Notes: generated by a model not told the origin, from the sequence alone. A stretch of DNA of 12,933 bases from Chloroflexota bacterium (GCA_025350285.1 JANXYE010000357.1:1-12933); one strand, 5' to 3'; numbered from the stretch's first letter, positions 6,054 through 12,933 are shown. Numbers and translations are program-made.

Positions 6054-8087
6054 ATGACAACCGTCACGCCCTCTTCAGCCAGGGCCGCTCGTGATACGCG
6101 CCGCCCGGCGCGTATCGCTGTTATGCCCGCGTTCAACGAGGCCGCGACTATCGAGGCCGTGCTGGACGACCTCTACCCCCGTATAGACCGGCTCGTGATC
6201 GTGAACGACGGGTCGGTCGACGAGACGGGGCCGATCGTTGAGCGGTGGGCGGCCGGGCGGTCGAACGTCAGCATCGTGCACTTCCCCGCGAACCGCGGCC
6301 TTTCCGCCGCCCTACGGGCTGGCTGGGACAGCGTCCGGGGCATGCTCGAACGCGGCGAGGTGCGCGCCGACGATGTTTGCTTTTCGATCGACGCCGACGG
6401 CCAGCACGAACCAGCCGCCCTCGATGGCATGATCGAGCACCTCGTCGCGGGCAACCACGACAGCGTCATCGGCTACCGGGACATGGGGTATCACACGCCC
6501 TACAAAGTCTTCGGGAACGCGGTTATGACGTGGATCGGCCGCGTCTCCGGCTGGATGCGCTTCCACGACATCGAGAGCGGCTACCGCGTCTTCCGGATCG
6601 GTCCGCTCCTCCACGCGCAGCAGTTTTACGAAGGGTTCAAATACAGCGAGACCGTCGAGGTGGCCGTTATCCTTGCCCGCCTCGGCTACTCCGTCGATAA
6701 CACCTACCGCATCAATATCCCCGTTGCCCGCACGCGCACACGGCTTTACGACGCGGCCGTCGATGCTGTCTGCATGCCGCTTTCGTGGTACCGCCTTGCC
6801 TGCTGGCGCGACCTTCCGCCAGGCGCCCGCGGCCGCTACGCCATGATCCTGCCGGCCGCGATCGTTGGGCTGGCCGTGGTCGCGCTCCTGCTGATGCTGC
6901 TCCACGGGTTCTTTCTGGCGGACGACAGCGCGCAGTCCTACGCCCACGTCTGGTACCTGTCGCAGGCGATTTTCGACCGCGGCGAGTTTCCGCTGCACAT
7001 CAGCCAGCTCGAAAACGGCGACGCCCTGATGTTCCCGTACGGCGTCATCCCGTGGCTGCCGTCGGCCATCCTGCGACCGGTCTTCGGCGACTGGATCGTG
7101 ACGTTCTCGATGGTTCTGGGCGTTGTCCTCATGGTCGTTGGGATGTGGCGGTTCCGCCACCAGATGCGAAACCCGCTCCTCTTCTCACTTTTCCTGCTCA
7201 ACCCTCTACTCTGGAACGGGATCACGCAGTTCCAGCTCACGACCATGTGGGCATTCGCCTTCTTCTTCTTCGCCGCAGCCGAATACGAACGCGGGCGGTA
7301 TGCGCTCGGGGCTGTCCTGTTCGCGGCGGCAATGTACGCCCACCCGATGATGGCCGGAGCCGCCCTCGCCTTTTACGGCGTCTGGGAGGCAGCCCGTACG
7401 CGGCGCATCCCGTGGAAACTGGGCGGCGTGGCCGTCGCCGGCGCCATCCTCGCCTTGCCGGCAGTGCTATGGATGTTCCAGACGCCCCTTCTCGGCGAAG
7501 CTCGGGCGACAACCGTGTTCCTTGCCGCACTGGATAATATGCGCCGTCTGAGCATCGTGGTGCTGCCGCTCGTCCTGACAACGTGGGGGACGTTCGTCCT
7601 GCGCAACCACCGCCGGTTCGCCCTCCTCGGCGCGGCTGGGACAGCGGGGGCGCTCGCGTTCCTTCCTCCATCCGGCCTCTGGGAGCGGTCGCAACCTCGC
7701 TTCCAGGAGTACCTCGCCGCCCACCCGGTGGACCCGGCCGCCTCATACCGGGTGGCGATAAAGAACAACCACGAAGACGGCGATGTCGAATTCCTGAAGG
7801 CCGGGGCAACGCTCTCGCACGAACTTTTCACGGAGAGCCAGCGCCGCCAGACGTTCTCTTCGACAGACGGCTACGCCTGTCTCCTTGCCACGAAAAACAC
7901 GAAGATCGTCGTCATCCACGGGAGCTACGACGCAAAGTATCGCGAGAGCGAGGTGCCACGCCTTGACGAACTCGTTGCGCGCGGCCAGGCCACACTCCAG
8001 TTCAGCGGCACTGATGGCACGCGGGCGTACACTATCGCCGTTCCGGAATCCTTCCGCCGGGGGTCGGTTCGTGACTGCGATATCTAG
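6054..8087 (+). CDS. GT2 glycosyltransferase fused to a polytopic GT-C-like membrane domain
   Basis: Protein of 677 residues in three parts. Residues 20-250 form a GT-A/GT2 domain like dolichol- or polyprenyl-phosphate sugar synthases: VMPAFNEAATIE (23-34), VNDGSVDET (50-58), the metal-binding DADGQH (113-118) and ESGYRVFR (174-181). Residues 264-540 hold about eight membrane segments; the first loop carries LADDSAQSYAH with paired Asp290/Asp291, then GDALMFPYG, reminiscent of GT-C enzymes that use acidic residues in this loop. Residues 541-677 are soluble and probably outside, with VVIHGSYDAKY and a closing beta-rich stretch as in some uncharacterised GT-C-like proteins. The GT2 part should act in the cytoplasm, perhaps loading a sugar onto a lipid carrier. 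The role of the membrane part is inferred only. It overlaps the MFS gene by 17 bases if that gene starts at GTG 8071. Confidence 0.85.
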   Translation: MTTVTPSSARAARDTRRPARIAVMPAFNEAATIEAVLDDLYPRIDRLVIVNDGSVDETGPIVERWAAGRSNVSIVHFPANRGLSAALRAGWDSVRGMLERGEVRADDVCFSIDADGQHEPAALDGMIEHLVAGNHDSVIGYRDMGYHTPYKVFGNAVMTWIGRVSGWMRFHDIESGYRVFRIGPLLHAQQFYEGFKYSETVEVAVILARLGYSVDNTYRINIPVARTRTRLYDAAVDAVCMPLSWYRLACWRDLPPGARGRYAMILPAAIVGLAVVALLLMLLHGFFLADDSAQSYAHVWYLSQAIFDRGEFPLHISQLENGDALMFPYGVIPWLPSAILRPVFGDWIVTFSMVLGVVLMVVGMWRFRHQMRNPLLFSLFLLNPLLWNGITQFQLTTMWAFAFFFFAAAEYERGRYALGAVLFAAAMYAHPMMAGAALAFYGVWEAARTRRIPWKLGGVAVAGAILALPAVLWMFQTPLLGEARATTVFLAALDNMRRLSIVVLPLVLTTWGTFVLRNHRRFALLGAAGTAGALAFLPPSGLWERSQPRFQEYLAAHPVDPAASYRVAIKNNHEDGDVEFLKAGATLSHELFTESQRRQTFSSTDGYACLLATKNTKIVVIHGSYDAKYRESEVPRLDELVARGQATLQFSGTDGTRAYTIAVPESFRRGSVRDCDI

Positions 8088-9306
8088 GCGCGAACCCGGG
8101 CGCGCATCCGCTCTCTCCATGCTCCAACGCCCGGATTTTCTGCTGATTATGGCCGCCGTCTTCGCGCTCGACGCACTGACGGGTCTCGTCGTCATCGGCT
8201 ACGGCAACAGCTATTTGATCAACATCGTCAAGGCGCCCGAGTCCTATCCGGCCTACGCCATCGCCGTTTACGGTGTTGTGAAAATGGTCGTGGCGCCGGT
8301 CGGGGGCTGGCTCCTCGATCGCGTCCGACCGTCAGCGATTATCATCTTCTCGGCCGCGGCGACGGCCCTCGGCCTGGCCGTGATCGTCTCGTTCAAGTCC
8401 GCGCACGTCTACCTCGGCGCGATCGCTCTCATCTCGCTGGGGCAGGCTTTCGCCTGGCTGATCGTTTTCCACGTCCTCGGCGATCGGCACCACGAGGACG
8501 AACGGGGCGCCGCGACGGCGTCCATGGGCCTCGTTTCGGCGGGCGCGACGGCAACCGGCCTGGGCCTGGCGGCGCTACTCGGCGACACGACGCACTGGCG
8601 CGTGCCGTTCGGCGCGGGGTTCGCGCTCGCTCTTGCTACGGCAATCGTCCTGCTCCCTTCGAAGGGCGCGCCCCAGGCGGCGGGCCACAGCCCGCACCTC
8701 CCGGCCACGAACGCGACCCCCGGCCGGCGCCGGACGATCGCCACCGGGCTGATCTTCGCCCACTTCGCGATCACCTCGTCGCTCATCGCCGGACTCGCGC
8801 CGCTGATGCTGAAGCGGCTCGACCTGACGCTCATCCAGGCGGGATTCGCCCTCGCCCCGGCGGCCTTCGGCGCGGTCGCCGGGATGTACATCTTCGGGTC
8901 GCGTTCGCGGGCCGGGGGGCGGCTCCGCCAGGCCGGGCTGCTGTACTTGCTCGCGGCGGCGGCGATCGCGCTGATCGCCGTCTCCCCGAACGGGTTCGTC
9001 CTCGCGATCGGCGCCCTCCCGCTGGGGGTCGCGCTCGGCGGAGCCCAGCCCGTCGTAAACGCCAGCCTGATCGACGCCGCCCGCGCCGAAGAGCGCAGCG
9101 GCGTAGCCCTTGGCTACCTCTTCTTCGTCGAAGGGCTTGGCTCGATCGCCGGTCCGCTGCTCGTGGGCGTGGCAATTTCGCTCGTCGCGGTCCGCTTCGG
9201 CGTGATGACGATCGCGGCGATGGCCTTCGCCGCCGCCGTGATGGCCCTCGCTACCTCCCGCGAGCCGAGGCTGCAGACAGTCGAACCGTCGCGCCCGAGC
9301 ACGTAG
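8071..9306 (+). CDS. Major facilitator superfamily (MFS) transporter
   Basis: Integral membrane protein of 411 residues with about 12 hydrophobic helices in two halves and a charged, Pro-rich middle loop (around residues 200-230). The MFS loop 2-3 signature is visible as GGWLLDRVRPSA (78-89). The helices begin at FLLIMAAVFALDALTGLV, close to the N-terminus. The start is uncertain: GTG 8071 has a G-run 7 bases upstream and overlaps the preceding gene by 17 bases, while ATG 8119 would leave a shorter tail just before helix 1. It sits between the glycosyltransferase fusion and the SDR in a gap-free run, so it is probably cotranscribed. The substrate cannot be inferred; the halves show no sugar- or drug-specific motif I recognise. 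Confidence 0.88.
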   Translation: MTAISRREPGRASALSMLQRPDFLLIMAAVFALDALTGLVVIGYGNSYLINIVKAPESYPAYAIAVYGVVKMVVAPVGGWLLDRVRPSAIIIFSAAATALGLAVIVSFKSAHVYLGAIALISLGQAFAWLIVFHVLGDRHHEDERGAATASMGLVSAGATATGLGLAALLGDTTHWRVPFGAGFALALATAIVLLPSKGAPQAAGHSPHLPATNATPGRRRTIATGLIFAHFAITSSLIAGLAPLMLKRLDLTLIQAGFALAPAAFGAVAGMYIFGSRSRAGGRLRQAGLLYLLAAAAIALIAVSPNGFVLAIGALPLGVALGGAQPVVNASLIDAARAEERSGVALGYLFFVEGLGSIAGPLLVGVAISLVAVRFGVMTIAAMAFAAAVMALATSREPRLQTVEPSRPST

Positions 9307-9319
9307 ACTCGGCCGAGCA

Positions 9320-9325
9320 GAGGAG
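9320..9325 (+). promoter_or_regulatory. Ribosome binding site of the SDR
   Basis: GAGGAG lies 6 bases before ATG 9332, in the 25-base gap after the MFS stop. It is the best-spaced site of the cluster. Confidence 0.7.
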
Positions 9326-9331
9326 TTACAC

Positions 9332-10246
9332 ATGCCCGGTAGACTCGAAGGCAAGGTTGCCGTCATCACTGGTGGGGCGTCCGGTATCGGCCTCGCCACG
9401 GTCGAACGCTTCGTCGAAGAGGGCGCGAAGGTCGTCTTCGCCGACCTCCCCCCGAGGCCCGGTGACGAGCTCACGAAGACGATCGGCCGCCAGGCACGCT
9501 TCCACCACCTCCGCCGCGAGTCCGGTGGCGAAAACGACGGCTGGGCGATCGTCGAACGGCTCGGCCCCGCGACCCATTTCGTCCCCTGCGATGTGACCGA
9601 CGGCGAGCAACTGGGGGCGGCTATAGAAGCGGCGGTGTCCCGCTTCGGCGGCCTCGATATCCTCTACAACAACGCCGGCATCGCGGCCGCGGAGGGACCA
9701 ACCGTAACCTCGGCCGAAGACGCGTGGGACCGCACCCTGGCCGTGAATCTCAAGGCCGTCTGGATGGGAATCAAGCTCGCCGCGCCGCGGATCGCCGCCC
9801 GCGGCGGCGGCGCAATCATCAACACGGCATCAATCTCCGGGCTCTTCGGCCTCAGCGGGCAGCCCGCGTACGCCGCTTCGAAGGCGGGAGTGATGGGCAT
9901 CACGCGAGCGGCGGCGGTCGAACTCGCGCCTGATTTCATTCGCGTCAACGCCATCTGCCCGGGGCTCATCGTCACGCCGATCCTCTACGACGCCCCCAGT
10001 TTTCGGCACATCGACCCCGAACTCGTGCGCGAACATGCCCGCAAGATCCAACCCATACCTCGCGCGGGCGAACCGCGGGACATCGCGAACCTCGTCCTCT
10101 TCCTCGCCTCCGACGACGCCTCGTTCATCACGGGACAGTCGCTCACGGTCGATGGCGGGCTCAGCGTCGAGATGGACCCACGCGCGCGCACGAACCCGGA
10201 CGACGCGATCACGGGCTTCTTCGGTAAGATCGCGCGCGGCGGGTAG
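9332..10246 (+). CDS. Classical short-chain dehydrogenase/reductase (SDR) with an extra segment
   Basis: NAD(P)-dependent oxidoreductase of 304 residues, longer than the usual 250 or so. Motifs: TGGASGIG (13-20), Asp38 at the end of strand 2 (NAD preference), NNAG (113-116), Asn139, catalytic Ser167, Tyr180 and Lys184 of YAASK, and CPGLIVTPI; the C-terminus has FITGQSLTVDGG as in FabG-like members. The tetrad Asn-Ser-Tyr-Lys is complete. Between strand 2 (VVFAD, 34-38) and strand 3 (FVPCDVTD, 83-90) there are about 45 residues, where roughly 20-25 is usual, and the extra part is His/Arg-rich (about 53-63). About 25 further residues follow the usual SDR end. Substrate unknown. It is the last gene of the cluster and convergent with the phosphoglycerate mutase. 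Confidence 0.92.
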   Translation: MPGRLEGKVAVITGGASGIGLATVERFVEEGAKVVFADLPPRPGDELTKTIGRQARFHHLRRESGGENDGWAIVERLGPATHFVPCDVTDGEQLGAAIEAAVSRFGGLDILYNNAGIAAAEGPTVTSAEDAWDRTLAVNLKAVWMGIKLAAPRIAARGGGAIINTASISGLFGLSGQPAYAASKAGVMGITRAAAVELAPDFIRVNAICPGLIVTPILYDAPSFRHIDPELVREHARKIQPIPRAGEPRDIANLVLFLASDDASFITGQSLTVDGGLSVEMDPRARTNPDDAITGFFGKIARGG

Positions 10247-10251
10247 CCCGC
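10239..10251. other. Short dyad spanning the convergent stop codons
   Basis: GCGGG (10239-10243) and CCCGC (10247-10251) form a perfect 5-bp stem with TAG in the loop; that TAG is the SDR stop and base 10251 belongs to the mutase stop. There is no T-tract on either strand, so any terminator role is weak. It is notable mainly because the two genes are separated by only 4 bases. Confidence 0.2.
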
Positions 10252-10886
10252 TATGTCCCGGTAGAGACCGGCAGCGTCTTGTAGTGGCGGGTCTCCACCG
10301 AGCCATCGGGAGCGACGACGTAGGTGATTGGCACGCCCGTATCGATGTTGACCTGGAGGATCTCCTCCGGCGTGAGTTCTTCGATCTCCATGACGATGGA
10401 GCGCAGGCTGTTGCCGTGGGCGGCGACGATCACGTTCTTGCCGGCCTTCACGAGGGGCACGACCCTGGCGTTGAAGTAGGGGAGGGTGCGGGCGGCCGTG
10501 TCCTTCAGGCTCTCGCCGTTGGGGGGGGGCACGTCGTAACTCCGGCGCCAAATGTGGACCTGGGCGTCACCGAACTTCGCGGCCGTTTCGGCTTTGTTCA
10601 GGCCCTGGAGGTCGCCGTAGTGGCTCTCGTTCAGTGCCTGGTCACGCTCGATTGGGACGCCGGTTTCACCCATCGCTTCGAGCACGAGCGCCAGCGTCCG
10701 GGTCGCGCGCTGGAGTACGGATGTGAAGGCGGCGTCGAAGTGGATGCCGGCGTCCTTGAGCTGCTCGCCGGCACGGTGGGCCTCGGCCTCGCCTTTGGGT
10801 GAAAGGGGGATATCGACCCAGCCGGTGAACCGGTTCTCCAGGTTCCACTGGGACTCGCCGTGACGGATGAGGACAAGGACGGACAT
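10251..10886 (-). CDS. gpmA: 2,3-bisphosphoglycerate-dependent phosphoglycerate mutase
   Basis: Histidine-phosphatase-fold enzyme of 211 residues that interconverts 3- and 2-phosphoglycerate in cytoplasmic glycolysis/gluconeogenesis. The phosphohistidine is His9 in [10 protein letters not shown] (6-15); Glu87 of [11 protein letters not shown] is the proton donor/acceptor, and His157 lies in VAAHGNSLR. The stretch [15 protein letters not shown] matches the short bacterial form (about 205-215 residues) rather than the 230-250 residue form. Start ATG 10886 is fixed by GGAAG 4 bases upstream and by [10 protein letters not shown] beginning right there; the open frame further upstream to 11195 would overlap the lipoprotein gene. 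A run of nine G (10521-10529 on the plus strand) encodes the PPP part. It is divergent from the lipoprotein across 191 bases and appears monocistronic. Confidence 0.96.
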   Translation of the reverse strand: MSVLVLIRHGESQWNLENRFTGWVDIPLSPKGEAEAHRAGEQLKDAGIHFDAAFTSVLQRATRTLALVLEAMGETGVPIERDQALNESHYGDLQGLNKAETAAKFGDAQVHIWRRSYDVPPPNGESLKDTAARTLPYFNARVVPLVKAGKNVIVAAHGNSLRSIVMEIEELTPEEILQVNIDTGVPITYVVAPDGSVETRHYKTLPVSTGT

Positions 10887-11000
10887 GGCGCTTCCGATTG
10901 TTACGGGTTGGGTGGAAAGAGCAATCGGAGTCCACGCGTCGCGTTGCGATGCAGCCGTTGGTGTCCGCCGTTCTCCTCGCCGCGGACGAACCCGATGAGG

Positions 11001-11006
11001 TTGACA
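11001..11006 (+). promoter_or_regulatory. Candidate -35 element before the lipoprotein gene
   Basis: A perfect sigma-70 type TTGACA stands 72 bases before the lipoprotein ATG. No good TATAAT-like hexamer occurs 16-18 bases downstream (best is TGAGTT at 11024), so the promoter is only tentative. The rest of the 191-base gap (10887-11077) between the divergent mutase and lipoprotein shows no gene or strong repeat. Confidence 0.25.
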
Positions 11007-11077
11007 TGAAATCGATACCCCGGTGAGTTGCGACCAGGGAGCGGAACGAACGGGAACCACGGTACGTTGGGAAGCAT

Positions 11078-11857
11078 ATGGCAAAGAGAATTCAAGTAAC
11101 GAGCCGGAGACTAAACGTGTCGGGATGGGCGGCTGTCCTGGCGGTCCCACTCTTGATGCTGTTCGTGGCTTGCGGCGATGAGGCGCAAGCACCAACGCCG
11201 ACGGCCTCCGCGCCAGGTGTAGCCAGCACCCCTTCGCCCGCCCAGACTACGGCGCCGACGGCCACAGCAACGAGGACGACAGACCCAACGGCGACATTGG
11301 CCCCAACCAGCACCGTGGCGCCGACGGCTCTCTATCCCAAGGGGACGCGTACAGGCGTAATCCCTGTTGACGCGTTCATCGCCGCAATGGAGGCGTCGGA
11401 TGCCGGCGCGCTCACGGCGTTGCTGCGGTATCAGCCGGTCCCGTGCGCTTCCAACGACTACCTCCCCAAATGCCTCGCCGGCTCCGTCGAAGGGGCTCCG
11501 GTTGAGGCGATTCGTGAAACCCGATGCGACGGAGGATGGATACCACGAACTGTCGATCTGACGTCGAGTATCGCGCGTTACGTGAAGGGGAACTTCGTGG
11601 CGTACGCCGTCGCTCGCCTTGGGAAGCCGGCCCGGACGATCCAGGGGAACGGCAATCCGCCCGGCGAGTACATGGTCATGATGGAAGACAGCAAGGGCCA
11701 CAGCGGTGAGCCGCGCGCGGTGATCATCTCGGGTGATGGGGTCGTCCAGGTGAGCACCGGCTGCTTCGACGTGTCGGCTTCGATGATGCTCGATGATTAC
11801 CTCTACGTGTACGCCCTTGTCAAACTCCCTCCGTCGTACCTGCTTCCGCCGAAGTGA
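11078..11857 (+). CDS. Putative lipoprotein with Thr/Pro-rich linker, function unknown
   Basis: Protein of 259 residues. The N-terminus has a charged start ([11 protein letters not shown]), a hydrophobic stretch (about 17-31) and LFVAC with Cys32, a plausible but imperfect lipobox, so it is probably exported and lipid-anchored. Residues 36-84 are a low-complexity linker rich in Thr, Pro and Ala, common in Chloroflexota surface proteins. The rest (about 92-259) is a compact domain starting [22 protein letters not shown], with four cysteines (123, 132, 150, 229) that could form two disulfides outside the cell. I do not recognise a named family; the helix-then-Cys layout looks like recurring uncharacterised lipoproteins of that phylum. 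ATG 11078 follows GGGAAG at close spacing. It is convergent with the 88-residue antitoxin-like gene, 31 bases apart. Confidence 0.82.
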   Translation: MAKRIQVTSRRLNVSGWAAVLAVPLLMLFVACGDEAQAPTPTASAPGVASTPSPAQTTAPTATATRTTDPTATLAPTSTVAPTALYPKGTRTGVIPVDAFIAAMEASDAGALTALLRYQPVPCASNDYLPKCLAGSVEGAPVEAIRETRCDGGWIPRTVDLTSSIARYVKGNFVAYAVARLGKPARTIQGNGNPPGEYMVMMEDSKGHSGEPRAVIISGDGVVQVSTGCFDVSASMMLDDYLYVYALVKLPPSYLLPPK

Positions 11858-11874
11858 CTCCTCAATCGGCCGGA
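11845..11874. other. Weak hairpin between convergent lipoprotein and antitoxin-like genes
   Basis: TCCGCCGA (11845-11852) can pair with TCGGCCGGA (11866-11874) with one bulged base and a 13-base loop holding the lipoprotein stop. No T-run follows in either direction, so it is at best a weak bidirectional terminator. Confidence 0.2.
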
Positions 11875-11888
11875 CTCGGTGGGACGGA

Positions 11889-12155
11889 TCAGCTGACGAT
11901 GCCATGCTCGATCCGGCCCAGGATGTCGTCCACTTCGCGCCACCGCTCGGTATCGAGGAGATCGCAGGGCCGCGTCTCGCCGAGGGCCATATTGGGAGCA
12001 GCCAGCCATCTGATAGCGGGACCGACGCCACGGAACAGGTCGATCGCGTGTGCAATCACGTACGATGTCCGTTCTTCCGCGGGAATCGAGCCTGCGTCGG
12101 GCAGCGCCGGCGCACCGTCGAAGGTTGGCACTTGTGGATCCTGACCTTTCACCAT
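11889..12155 (-). CDS. Small MbcA/ParS/Xre-type antitoxin-like protein (toxin-binding domain only)
   Basis: An 88-residue protein whose C-terminal 55 residues read like the toxin-binding domain of MbcA/ParS/Xre antitoxins (formerly DUF2384): IAHAIDLFRGVGPAIRWLAA (35-53), then PNMALGETRPCDLLDTE (54-70) and REVDDILGRIEHGIVS (73-88). The hallmarks are Trp50, the Pro54-Asn55 pair, Gly59, Pro63 and the final hydrophobic helix with a Gly. Those antitoxins normally carry an HTH domain first and pair with an RES-domain NAD-degrading toxin. Here the first 34 residues are polar and too short for an HTH, and no RES gene is visible. ATG 12155 is chosen because it opens the frame 29 bases after the crotonase stop; there is no clear Shine-Dalgarno, and GTG is the next codon. 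Upstream the frame stays open only as a shadow of the crotonase gene. The function in isolation is unknown. Confidence 0.7.
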   Translation of the reverse strand: MVKGQDPQVPTFDGAPALPDAGSIPAEERTSYVIAHAIDLFRGVGPAIRWLAAPNMALGETRPCDLLDTERWREVDDILGRIEHGIVS

Positions 12156-12184
12156 GCAATCAAGAGTACCACGCGGCGATGCCC

Positions 12185-12933
12185 CTACCGCGCGAACTCC
12201 CGCTCCTTCCACCAGGGAAAATGGGGAGGCATATCCGTGCTCACCTTCCCTGGGAAGACCGCAGGACGCTTCTCCAGGAACGAGGCGACGCCCTCGCGCG
12301 CGTCTGCGGCCTTGCCCATGTAGAAGATGCCCTTCGAGTCCACCCGGTGCGCTTCCATCGGGTGGTCGGCCGCCGCGTTGCGCCAGAGCATCTGGCGGGA
12401 CATCGCGACCGAGATCGCGGAGGTGTTCTCCGCGATTTCGGTGGCGATACCGCGGGCCACGTCGAGCAACTGGTCCCTCGGGTGCAGGCTGCGGACGAGG
12501 CCGGCTTCGAGAGCCTCGCTCGCGGGGAAGACGCGGCCGGAATAGACCCATTCCAACGCCTTGCTCAGCCCGACCGCGCGCGGCAGGAACCAGGTGCTGC
12601 AGGCCTCTGGCACGAGCCCGCGGCGGGCGAAGACGAAGCCCATGCGAGCGTCGTCGGCCGCGAGCCGGATGTCCATCGCCAGCGTCATCGTGATCCCGAC
12701 ACCGACCGCGGGGCCGTTGATTGCCGCGATGACCGGCTTCCTGCTTTCGTAGATGCGCAGGGTGAGTTGGCCACCGCCGTCGCGATGCTCCTCCGGGTCC
12801 AGCGTGCGGCCGCGGGTGGCGTTGTCGAACGTGCCCGTCCCGGCAGAAAGATCCGCCCCGGCGCAAAACCCGCGGCCGCGCCCGGTCACGATCACCACGC
12901 GTACATCGTCGTCCGCATCGGCCCGGTCGAAGG
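12185..12933 (-). CDS. Enoyl-CoA hydratase/isomerase (crotonase) family protein, 5' end missing
   Basis: Crotonase-fold enzyme acting on acyl-CoA; 248 residues lie in the window and the N-terminus (perhaps 30-45 residues) is beyond the right edge. The frame enters as FDRADADDDVRVVIVTGRG, then GFCAGADLS (first oxyanion-hole segment), KPVIAAINGPAVGVG (second), and MDIRLAADDARMGFVFARRGLVPEACSTW. A GTG at 12898 is only an internal codon, since family sequence continues upstream. The two glutamates of true hydratases (GCELAM and FGQPE) align with Thr and Phe, whereas a Glu is present in LVPEACSTW, the position used by delta3,delta2-enoyl-CoA isomerases. So isomerase or another crotonase activity is likelier than hydratase. 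The C-terminus (DMPPHFPWWKEREFAR) is complete. The antitoxin-like gene follows 29 bases downstream on the same strand. Confidence 0.9.
   Translation of the reverse strand, partial: FDRADADDDVRVVIVTGRGRGFCAGADLSAGTGTFDNATRGRTLDPEEHRDGGGQLTLRIYESRKPVIAAINGPAVGVGITMTLAMDIRLAADDARMGFVFARRGLVPEACSTWFLPRAVGLSKALEWVYSGRVFPASEALEAGLVRSLHPRDQLLDVARGIATEIAENTSAISVAMSRQMLWRNAAADHPMEAHRVDSKGIFYMGKAADAREGVASFLEKRPAVFPGKVSTDMPPHFPWWKEREFAR

Noticed and set aside
6312..7160. Antisense open frame of 282 codons inside the GT2 fusion gene
   Set aside because: No motifs, no ribosome binding site, and it lies fully within a well supported gene.
8575..9474. Antisense open frame of 299 codons over the MFS and SDR genes
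   Set aside because: The product is low-complexity Arg/Gly/Glu/Asp-rich and spans two unrelated real genes on the opposite strand.
10887..11195. N-terminal extension of the phosphoglycerate mutase frame
   Set aside because: The enzyme family starts at [10 protein letters not shown] with its own ribosome binding site; the extension would overlap the divergent lipoprotein gene and its control region.
11215..11331. Repetitive Thr/Pro/Ala codons suggesting a DNA repeat
   Set aside because: The bases are not a regular tandem repeat; the bias comes from a linker peptide in the lipoprotein.
11858..12155. Possible RES-type toxin partner near the antitoxin-like gene
   Set aside because: Neither strand around it offers a frame with RES-domain features; the neighbours are a lipoprotein and a crotonase.
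12156..12866. Upstream part of the long minus-strand frame that ends in the antitoxin-like gene
   Set aside because: This part is an out-of-frame shadow of the crotonase gene (Arg/Gly/Pro-rich, no fold); only the last 88 codons after 12155 look like protein.

Overview
This is a very GC-rich, densely coded bacterial window with 12 protein genes and no RNA gene, insertion sequence, CRISPR array or phage gene that I can see. The Thr/Pro/Ala-rich linker on the lipoprotein, the gene repertoire and the GTG starts suggest a high-GC Chloroflexota bacterium, perhaps Dehalococcoidia-like. That is an impression from family resemblance, not a proven placement.

Layout. (1) 1-1663, minus strand: a membrane-anchored polysaccharide deacetylase (CE4/NodB), then 25 bases downstream the first 123 residues of a luciferase-like flavin oxidoreductase cut by the left edge. 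(2) 1761-3826, plus strand: an OmpR-family response regulator and its histidine kinase, overlapping by the GTGA junction and divergent from the deacetylase across about 97 bases that hold a perfect inverted repeat. (3) 3963-10246, plus strand: a tight five-gene cluster of DegT/StrS aminotransferase, NAD-dependent sugar epimerase/dehydratase, a fused GT2 glycosyltransferase plus polytopic membrane protein, an MFS transporter and a classical SDR. (4) 10251-10886, minus strand: short-form 2,3-bisphosphoglycerate-dependent phosphoglycerate mutase, convergent with the SDR with only 4 bases between stops. (5) 11078-11857, plus strand: a lipoprotein of unknown function. (6) 11889-12933, minus strand: an enoyl-CoA hydratase/isomerase running off the right edge, followed by an 88-residue protein matching the toxin-binding domain of MbcA/ParS/Xre antitoxins.

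How the genes may work together. Aminotransferase plus epimerase/dehydratase plus lipid-linked-type glycosyltransferase looks like a small module that makes an (amino)sugar and attaches it to a lipid carrier or surface glycan. The deacetylase and two-component system next to it would fit cell-surface remodelling under envelope control, but this is inference from adjacency.

No single element here is clearly a new biological system. The items most worth a second look are the GT2/GT-C-like fusion, the orphan 88-residue antitoxin-like protein with no HTH and no visible RES toxin, the crotonase with isomerase-like active-site residues, the kinase with Val after its phospho-accepting His, and the SDR with an extra 20-25 residue segment.
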